From: Oxalobacter formigenes | Lineage (GTDB): Bacteria > Pseudomonadota > Gammaproteobacteria > Burkholderiales > Burkholderiaceae_D | Length of the DNA stretch: 38,241 bases | Assembly (NCBI GenBank): GCA_023667225.1 | Contig: JAMPAN010000013.1 | Location: forward strand, 1-38,241 | Reading direction: 5' to 3' | Shown: in pieces, positions 32,280 to 38,241 of the stretch | How positions within the stretch are numbered: the stretch's first letter is position 1 | How the letters are laid out: the number at the start of each line of letters is the position of its first letter | Notes under the pieces: generated by a model | The model's database searches: none | What the model was told of the DNA's origin: nothing | The model's input: the letters and a program-made list of their open reading frames with translations, nothing else | Position numbers and translations under genes: made by a program

Positions 32280-33863
32280 ATGAAAAACCGACTAGCCCCG
32301 TCAGGCCTGGAAAAACGACAACCACCGCCATGGAATCCTGCCCGGCTGCGAGCCCTGCTCCGCCATGAACTTGCCGGAGATGAAATCATCGTTGTCTCCA
32401 ATCGCGAACCTTACATCCATACCCATGCCGACGGCTGCATCCATGTCATAAGGCCAGCCAGCGGCCTGGTCACAGCCGTTGAGCCGGTCATGCTCGCCTG
32501 TTCCGGCACATGGATCGCCCACGGATCCGGCACAGCCGACAGGCAAACTGTTGATGAACGTGACCATGTTCAGGTTCCGCCGGATAATCCAGGCTATACC
32601 CTAAGGCGCATCTGGCTAAACAAAGAAGAAGAACGCGGCTACTATGAAGGACTGTCAAACGAAAGTCTGTGGCCCCTGTGTCATATTGCCCATGTACGCC
32701 CTGTATTCCGCGCTGGCGACTGGGAACAATATGTCGAAATCAACCAGAGGTTCGCCCAGGCCGTCATTGAGGAAGCCAAAAGCGATAACCCTGTCATCCT
32801 TGTCCAGGATTACCACCTTGCCCTGCTTCCCCGCATCGTCAGCAATGCCCTGCCGGATGCTACCATTATCACCTTCTGGCACATTCCCTGGCCCAATCCG
32901 GAATATTTCGGCATCTGTCCCTGGCGCGAGAAAATACTGGAGGGCCTTCTTGGCAGCACCATCCTGGGCTTTCATACCCCATCGCACTGCCATAACTTCA
33001 TCGGGACAGTCGATCGCTACCTGGAAACACGAATCGAACACGAAACAGCCGCCATCTGCTGCAATGGAAGGTTCTCACAGGTCAGGCCTTATCCCATCTC
33101 CATTGCCTGGCCGGAAACAACCGCAACTTTCCCCGCCCAAAACAATCTGTCACGGCAAACCATCCGCCGGCAGCTCAAACTCAACGATAACGTGCTGCTT
33201 GGCGTAGGGATAGACCGTCTGGACTATACCAAAGGCATCATTGAGCGCTTTGAGGCTGTTGGGCGAATGCTGGAACTATATCCCGACATGGCAGGACGCT
33301 TTACGCTTATCCAGGCTGCTGCTCCCAGCCGCACTGTACTGCAAGCATACCGTTTCCTTGAAAAACGCGCCCAGGCGCTGGCAAAACGCATCAACCGGCA
33401 GTATGGCAGCAACAGTTACCAGCCCATCCGGCTTGATATACGGCAACATGCCCAAGACGATGTGCGCCGGCTTTACCGTGCTGCCGATGTCTGTATAGTC
33501 ACCAGCCTGCACGACGGTATGAACCTCGTTGCCAAAGAATTCATTGCTGAACGTGACGACGAGCAGGGCGTCCTTCTCCTGTCGTGTTTTACCGGTGCGG
33601 CCGCCGAACTGCCCGAAGCCCTCATTATCAATCCCTACCACACCGATATGACAGCCCAGGCACTCTACCGCGCTCTCACCATGCCGCCGGCTGAACAGTC
33701 AGAAAGAATGCGGGCCATGCGCGACCATATCCGCCATCATAACATCTACCGCTGGGCAGGCCGGATGCTTTCCGATGCAGCCAGTCTGAGACGCCGCGAG
33801 CGCATCCGGCAGCGTATTCGTTCACATCATGCCTACTGGATGCAGCCGGGAACCCTGGCATGA
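32280..33863 (+). CDS. otsA: Trehalose-6-phosphate synthase (GT20)
   Basis: OtsA joins UDP-glucose and glucose-6-phosphate to trehalose-6-phosphate. The 527-residue protein has [10 protein letters not shown] at the N-terminus, [47 protein letters not shown] and [13 protein letters not shown], all GT20 hallmarks. It is somewhat longer than E. coli OtsA (474 residues), with an extended N-terminal segment seen in the proteobacterial subtype. Its stop overlaps otsB as ATGA. Trehalose is an osmoprotectant. Confidence 0.93.
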   Translation: MKNRLAPSGLEKRQPPPWNPARLRALLRHELAGDEIIVVSNREPYIHTHADGCIHVIRPASGLVTAVEPVMLACSGTWIAHGSGTADRQTVDERDHVQVPPDNPGYTLRRIWLNKEEERGYYEGLSNESLWPLCHIAHVRPVFRAGDWEQYVEINQRFAQAVIEEAKSDNPVILVQDYHLALLPRIVSNALPDATIITFWHIPWPNPEYFGICPWREKILEGLLGSTILGFHTPSHCHNFIGTVDRYLETRIEHETAAICCNGRFSQVRPYPISIAWPETTATFPAQNNLSRQTIRRQLKLNDNVLLGVGIDRLDYTKGIIERFEAVGRMLELYPDMAGRFTLIQAAAPSRTVLQAYRFLEKRAQALAKRINRQYGSNSYQPIRLDIRQHAQDDVRRLYRAADVCIVTSLHDGMNLVAKEFIAERDDEQGVLLLSCFTGAAAELPEALIINPYHTDMTAQALYRALTMPPAEQSERMRAMRDHIRHHNIYRWAGRMLSDAASLRRRERIRQRIRSHHAYWMQPGTLA

Positions 33864-34675
33864 AACCGCTCTTTTCTCAGGCAGGGAAAAAACAGCTTGA
33901 TAAAATCATCCGTCCAGGAGTCTTATGCGCCTTTGACTTTGACGGCACCCTTTCCCCCATTACGGATAACCCCGTTGATGCCTATCTGCCCGTCCCGGTT
34001 GGCAAGCGGCTCCTTGCCCTTTCCTGCCTGACTCCGGTAGCCATCCTTACCGGCCGGGCCATAAGAGACATCCGGAACCGCCTGCCTTTTTCCCCTGCCT
34101 TTCTCATTGGAAACCACGGTCTCGAAGGCTTTCCTGGCAAAGAAGCGTTACTTGAAGGCTATAAAAAAGACTGCCTCCGGTGGGAGGCCTGCCTTCGCTG
34201 CGCCCTGTCCAGCTGGAACACCGCTGATCCCGGCATTGTCATTGAAAACAAACAATACTCCCTCGACATCCACTACCGGCATACCCCTAATCCCGTGCAT
34301 ACCGGCAAAAAGCTTGCTCTTCTTTTAGCAGCCGTTTTTCCGGATGCGCACATCCTGCCCGGCAAATTCACCTATAGCCTGCTGCCGCAAAACGCGCCGG
34401 ATAAAGGCGATGCCCTTTCTGCACTCATCCGTATCTCCGGTGCAACAGGCGCAATATATGCCGGAGACGACACCACCGATGAAACCGTTTTCCGCCTCCG
34501 GCTGCACAACCTCCTATCCGTTCGCGTAGGCATCTGCCAATACAGTGCAGCTGCCTGGCACATTGATAACCAGAAAACAGTTACCCACCTGCTTGACACC
34601 CTCATCAGCCGCTTGTCCCCAACGCCGCCCCTGCCGGAAAAAAGCGCGTTCCCCTTTCCCGAAAAACCGGGCTAA
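33860..34675 (+). CDS. otsB: Trehalose-6-phosphate phosphatase
   Basis: OtsB removes the phosphate from trehalose-6-phosphate. It is an HAD phosphatase of 271 residues with the nucleophile motif FDFDGTLSPI, ILTGR (motif II), GNHGLEG, and GDDTTDETVF (motif IV, metal ligands). It starts inside the last codon of otsA (ATGA overlap), so the two enzymes are translationally coupled. Confidence 0.94.
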   Translation: MKPLFSQAGKKQLDKIIRPGVLCAFDFDGTLSPITDNPVDAYLPVPVGKRLLALSCLTPVAILTGRAIRDIRNRLPFSPAFLIGNHGLEGFPGKEALLEGYKKDCLRWEACLRCALSSWNTADPGIVIENKQYSLDIHYRHTPNPVHTGKKLALLLAAVFPDAHILPGKFTYSLLPQNAPDKGDALSALIRISGATGAIYAGDDTTDETVFRLRLHNLLSVRVGICQYSAAAWHIDNQKTVTHLLDTLISRLSPTPPLPEKSAFPFPEKPG

Positions 34676-34686
34676 CCGCGCTTTTT
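34639..34686. terminator. Shared terminator between convergent otsB and phoR
   Basis: AAAAAGCGCG (34639-34648) and CGCGCTTTTT (34677-34686) form a long stem whose loop contains a second hairpin. It overlaps the end of otsB and lies just before the end of phoR on the other strand, so it can act in both directions. Confidence 0.6.
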
Positions 34687-34689
34687 CAG

Positions 34690-35988
34690 TCAGGATACCA
34701 GCGCACTGTTGGGAAACTGCGCCGCAAAAGTGCTGCCTGTCCCCACTTCCGAAGTAATCTGCAATTCCGCATGGTGCCTGAGCAGCGCATGGCGCACAAT
34801 TGCCAGCCCGAGGCCAGACCCCCGCTCCTTCCTGCTGCGGTTTTTGTCCACCCAGTAAAACCGCTGCGTCAGCCGCGGAATATGTTCCGAAGCAATACCG
34901 ATCCCCGTATCCGTTACCGTAAAACGCGGGCCGTCATCTGTGCTTTCCCACTTGATACAGATACTTCCTCCCGGCGGCGTATAGCGTACAGCATTGCGTA
35001 CCAGATTCCAGAACGCAGCCCGGATTTCATCCTCACTGCCAAACATGGTTTCCGGACCATTCCCGCTTTCCAGCACAATATGGTGGCGGCCATTTGAAAC
35101 GGCATTGGCTTCGTCATAAATCCCCTTCACCATTTCACGCATCTTCACCGGCTCGTGTGCCACCGGGTTATCCGGTGATTCCAGATGCGTCAGCTGCAAC
35201 ATACTGTCCACCAGTTTCTGCATCTGTATTCCCTGCTCGCGCATCAGCTGCAAATGGGCCAGACGCGTTTCCCTGTCCATATCCGGCTGTGCCTCTGCCA
35301 CCTCTAAAAACCCGTTTATTACCGTCAACGGCGTCCGCAGCTCATGCGAAGCATTCGCAACGAAATCCCGCCGCATCTTCGCAATATTTTCCTGTTCCGT
35401 CATATCGTATGTAATAAAAATCTGGCGGCGGTTCTCAAACGGAATCACCTGAAGCACCAGCTTCCTGTCATTTAACGTCATCTGCAATGGGCGTTCATAA
35501 CGGCCCAGTATCAGGTAATCCATAAACGCACGGTCATGCACCAGGTTGGTAATGCGCATCCCCTTGTCTTCCTTCTCCGACAGGCCAAGATGCTTTTCTG
35601 CCATCGGGTTGCACCACTCCAGAAACAACACATCATCGGCAATCACCACCCCTACCGGAAGCAGCGACATAGCCTGCCTGAAGCGCACCAGCCACTCTGT
35701 CAATTCATCCCGGCTCTTTTCCTCATCATGGTGCAGCTGCGTCAACCGCTCATAAACCGCCGCCCACGCGCCCCACCCCTCTGGCGCTTCGGCATGCTTC
35801 GGGTCATCCAGCCAGATATCCAGACGGCAAAGAAAATACAACTGCACAACAACCAGAACCGTCATTACGCCAAAACCAGCCAAAAGGCCAATAACAGGCC
35901 CGAAATAATACCAGAGCACACCTGCGCCAACCCAGGTCAGCGCAAGCCGTAATGCAGCAGGAATCCAGAAAAGAATATGGGGATTCAT
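34690..35988 (-). CDS. phoR: Phosphate-regulon-type sensor histidine kinase PhoR
   Basis: The 432-residue protein starts at ATG 35988 (AAGG about eight bases upstream). Two N-terminal membrane helices (residues about 8-55) are followed by a PAS-like domain (LLPVGVVIADDVLFLEWCNP), the H box (ASHELRTPLTVI, His phosphoacceptor), N box (NLVRNAVRYTPPGG), and G boxes (DTGIGI, GSGLGLAIV). The layout matches PhoR. PhoR senses phosphate through PstSCAB/PhoU and phosphorylates PhoB. phoB, normally next to it, is not present in this window. Confidence 0.9.
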   Translation of the reverse strand: MNPHILFWIPAALRLALTWVGAGVLWYYFGPVIGLLAGFGVMTVLVVVQLYFLCRLDIWLDDPKHAEAPEGWGAWAAVYERLTQLHHDEEKSRDELTEWLVRFRQAMSLLPVGVVIADDVLFLEWCNPMAEKHLGLSEKEDKGMRITNLVHDRAFMDYLILGRYERPLQMTLNDRKLVLQVIPFENRRQIFITYDMTEQENIAKMRRDFVANASHELRTPLTVINGFLEVAEAQPDMDRETRLAHLQLMREQGIQMQKLVDSMLQLTHLESPDNPVAHEPVKMREMVKGIYDEANAVSNGRHHIVLESGNGPETMFGSEDEIRAAFWNLVRNAVRYTPPGGSICIKWESTDDGPRFTVTDTGIGIASEHIPRLTQRFYWVDKNRSRKERGSGLGLAIVRHALLRHHAELQITSEVGTGSTFAAQFPNSALVS

Positions 35989-36512
35989 GAAAAGGCCTTC
36001 CGGGAAAACATCATTAAAACAGCGAACAGTATATGACCGTTTCAAAACAAAATACAAACCTGCCCGGTCATGCCGCATAGCCGTCCCGGCCGGTTCTTTC
36101 CGATCCTTTCCCATTGATTGCGCGCAACCTGTTACGTCATTCCTGGAATCTTTTTTCACTGTCAGGCACTAATCCGCATCCGCCCATATCCTGTAAAACA
36201 GCCATGAAAGCCCAGATACAACTCTACCCGGATTTCCTTCCTGCCATTTTTCCCTTAAAGCCGCACAGCCAAACCGGCTGTCAGATACTGACACAGCCCA
36301 TTCCTGTCCGGCGCAATCCCAACCCTACAAGACAACGCGCACCTGTTCCGGAGCATCACCGCCACCCCCTTCCCATTCGCCCGCCCGTTGTCCATCCCTC
36401 ACCCAGACACCGCTGTCCCTGCCTGAAAAAAGAAGATGAAACCAGCGCCTTCCAAAAAGACAAAGGGAAACAACCCGGCATCCGGCGGAGTATTTCCCAT
36501 CCTGTTTTTATC
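35989..36512. other. Region upstream of phoR, no supported gene
   Basis: About 520 bases. A plus frame continues through it from 36114 into the ligase-like fragment, but the Pro/His/Arg-rich translation up to about 36500 has no recognisable domain. No phoB-like sequence is visible on either strand. It may be decayed coding DNA. Confidence 0.4.
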
Positions 36513-36845
36513 ATGAGGACAGAAGAATACCAAATCTGCGGATATGAAACAGAAGGTAAAAAAATGGCCCGTCTGATTCTGGGAGACGAAAAGGAAAATG
36601 GCACACTCTCCTACTGTGGATGCCTGCCTCTGGGAAATGAAGCAATGGATGAACTGGTTATCCGGAGCCATCCACGGCAAAAAACCTGCCCCTTTGGCGA
36701 AACAGGCAACTTAAAAAGCATCAAAGCCGTGTGGCTTATGCCAGGGCTTCAATGTCTCATCAGCAGCACAGAAAAAAGTCCAGAAGGTATCATTTTAAGC
36801 GCCATTTACTGCGCATTAAGGAATAACTGGCAACAAAAAAGATAA
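36513..36845 (+). pseudogene. DNA-ligase-D OB-domain-like fragment
   Basis: From ATG 36513 the 110-residue translation reads RTEEYQICGYETEGKKMARL, LSYCGCLPLGNEAMDEL, KTCPF, KAVWLMPGLQCLISSTEKSP and ALRNN. The order and spacing match the C-terminal OB-fold domain of ATP-dependent DNA ligase (LigD type): EF-x-I-G-GY, L-x-Y-x-G-x-V, PF, VW-x-P-x-L-x-x-E-V, GLR. The nucleotidyltransferase domain with the catalytic Lys is absent, there is no ribosome binding site, and some OB residues differ. It is either a relic of a ligase gene or a small stand-alone OB protein. The match is partial. Confidence 0.45.
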
Positions 36846-37042
36846 GCAGAAATCAGGAAAAAAAAGAATAAAAACCACCCGGAGGCATATCCCCTGAAAG
36901 CACACTGGCCGAACCTTTCTCTTCAGGAAACCTCGCCGGATTATTAAAGAAATACGATATACAGGAAATGATTTAAACGTTTCCTGCCATCATCCTGCCC
37001 CTGCGCTGAAAAGCCTGCGGCAAACAGAAAACAGGAGCGGAT

Positions 37043-38074
37043 TCATTTGCCATGCCGCCATGTGCGGATCGCACCCGCAAAAAGACCTATAGTGCGCATT
37101 GCGGCATAAAGCCAAATCACTGTCATCAATATCCAGACTGCAAACGAAATTTCACCTGAAAAGGTAAATGCAAGCAACCTGGTTAATATAGTAAAAGAAC
37201 CCAAAGGAAAAATAAAACTCCACCAGGCCATACTAAAAGTTAACCCCTTGCGGATCAGGGCGCGTATAGTCAGAAGCAAAGCCATAATAACCCACCAGGC
37301 AGCTGCGCCCCATGCCAGCAATGCGAAAAATTCCAGTGTTGCGCCAGCTTCTGCCCCGCCAGCCAACCGCCCCAGAGACAACATGCTTATTGCGCCCCAG
37401 CTTAAGGGAGCAAGATGAATCCATAAAGTTGGCGTCAGATAATCAGGTTCAGGTTCCAGTAAAAGATGTTTCTGGAACATCAATGCAAACAGGGCAGAAT
37501 AAAGCAGCAAACCGGCGCCCAGCCCAAAAACACAAACAAGCCGCCATACGGCATTCCACGGTCCTGCAAACTGGGCGCTCAAACTGCTCCCTGCAACCGG
37601 AATGACCACCAGACCGACTACCGGAATAAAAAAAACCGGAGACAAACCCTGTAATTCCTGTCTTTCAAGAAACACCTTGAAAACAATAGTAAAATTAAGC
37701 GCTATCGTAATCCCGCTTCCTGCAACCCAAAAAACGGCAGCCGGAATAACTCCCAGGCCAAAAACCAGACACTGGTTTGCCAAGACAAGCAAAGCAATTC
37801 CGGTTGTGGAAAAAAAAGCCATTTTTGCTGGAAGACGGTTTAATTCATACACTTCCTTTCCCCTTCCAAGCCACGTTAAAAACGCGTAGGGCATAAGGCA
37901 GGCAAATAAAACAATATTAAACCAGTGGAGATATCCTGCCGGTATAACAAGAAACGGGCATATATCACTTTGAATAAATGTTGCACATGCCAATGCGCCA
38001 GTACCCATTATGATGGCAAAAACAGCCGGCGGCAAAACAGGAAACCTGGAAAAGCAATTCGGGGCAATATTCAT
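37043..38074 (-). CDS. TDT-family (TehA/SLAC1-like) membrane transporter
   Basis: The 343-residue protein has about ten hydrophobic segments and the family pattern: FPVLPPAVFAIIMGTGALAC near the N-terminus, PVFFIPVVGLVVIPVAGSSL in the middle, and FSMAWWSFIFPLGSFTILTR near the end. TDT members carry C4-dicarboxylates, sulfite or anions, or relate to tellurite resistance. The substrate cannot be read from sequence. ATG 38074 agrees with the start of the first helix. No partner gene is adjacent. Confidence 0.85.
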   Translation of the reverse strand: MNIAPNCFSRFPVLPPAVFAIIMGTGALACATFIQSDICPFLVIPAGYLHWFNIVLFACLMPYAFLTWLGRGKEVYELNRLPAKMAFFSTTGIALLVLANQCLVFGLGVIPAAVFWVAGSGITIALNFTIVFKVFLERQELQGLSPVFFIPVVGLVVIPVAGSSLSAQFAGPWNAVWRLVCVFGLGAGLLLYSALFALMFQKHLLLEPEPDYLTPTLWIHLAPLSWGAISMLSLGRLAGGAEAGATLEFFALLAWGAAAWWVIMALLLTIRALIRKGLTFSMAWWSFIFPLGSFTILTRLLAFTFSGEISFAVWILMTVIWLYAAMRTIGLFAGAIRTWRHGK

Positions 38075-38185
38075 TTCAGGTAATCAATCAATATTGAAAC
38101 ACAGCGCAAATCATCTCCTGCTGTTTTTCAGCATAACATGTTTTTTCACCATGCAGGTTTGCCCAGCCATTATCCATACCCAAAC

Positions 38186-38223
38186 AAAAAAAAAGCCCCG
38201 TCAGAGAATCAGGCTGACGGGGC
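38186..38223 (-). terminator. Terminator of a minus-strand gene beyond the right edge
   Basis: GCCCCGTCAG (38195-38204) pairs exactly with CTGACGGGGC (38214-38223), with nine A residues at 38186-38194 giving a U-tract on the minus strand. It must belong to a gene transcribed leftward from outside the window. Confidence 0.85.
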
Positions 38224-38241
38224 GGCCAGTGAGACAGGAAC

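Overview
The window looks like a chromosomal segment of a betaproteobacterium of about 50-55% GC, probably in Burkholderiales and possibly near Oxalobacteraceae. This is inferred from the corC-lnt pair, the style of the DinG/YoaA, ThyA and GltA proteins, and the abundance of secreted Sel1-repeat (SLR) proteins. The left edge carries the last 20 codons of a flagellin gene, so the lineage has or had flagella. No rRNA, tRNA, CRISPR array, insertion sequence or prophage structural gene was recognised.

Layout. (1) 1-400: flagellin 3' end and a small basic protein gene. (2) 400-4100: a decayed accessory island with a frameshifted brnT toxin beside an intact brnA antitoxin, the 3' half of an HsdR-N-type nuclease gene, a 5'-truncated histone-deacetylase-like gene and an intact exported metallo-beta-lactamase-fold hydrolase. 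(3) 4144-10127: six tightly packed minus-strand genes, five encoding SLR or SLR-like proteins and one encoding an unknown exported protein. This operon is the best candidate for an undescribed system. (4) 10.1-13.3 kb: an S24/LexA-type repressor whose catalytic Lys is replaced by Arg, a DUF5131 (Gp37/Gp68) iron-sulfur protein, and an exported SNase-like nuclease with an altered active site. (5) 13.3-17.2 kb: a methyltransferase, then corC-lnt and a small exported protein. (6) 17.2-21.9 kb: an exported ankyrin protein, a broken MscS channel gene, an unknown membrane protein, another SLR protein and a GyrI-like protein. (7) 22.0-24.5 kb: thyA and gltA. (8) 24.7-30.9 kb: an alpha-toroid prenyltransferase-like protein, an alpha/beta hydrolase lacking its nucleophile Ser, an SLR protein, a TPR protein, a DUF2569-like membrane protein and a DinG/YoaA helicase. 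(9) 31.2-38.2 kb: xth, otsA-otsB, phoR without phoB, a DNA-ligase-D OB-domain-like fragment, a TDT-family transporter, and a terminator for a gene beyond the right edge.

How the genes fit together. Housekeeping functions (envelope lipoprotein acylation, thymidylate and citrate synthesis, DNA repair, trehalose synthesis, phosphate sensing) are interleaved with an unusually dense set of exported solenoid proteins: seven SLR or SLR-like, one ankyrin, plus one cytoplasmic TPR protein. A LexA-like box overlapping a consensus-type promoter suggests SOS control of the helicase. Several proteins have lost key catalytic residues while keeping intact frames, a recurring theme in this window.
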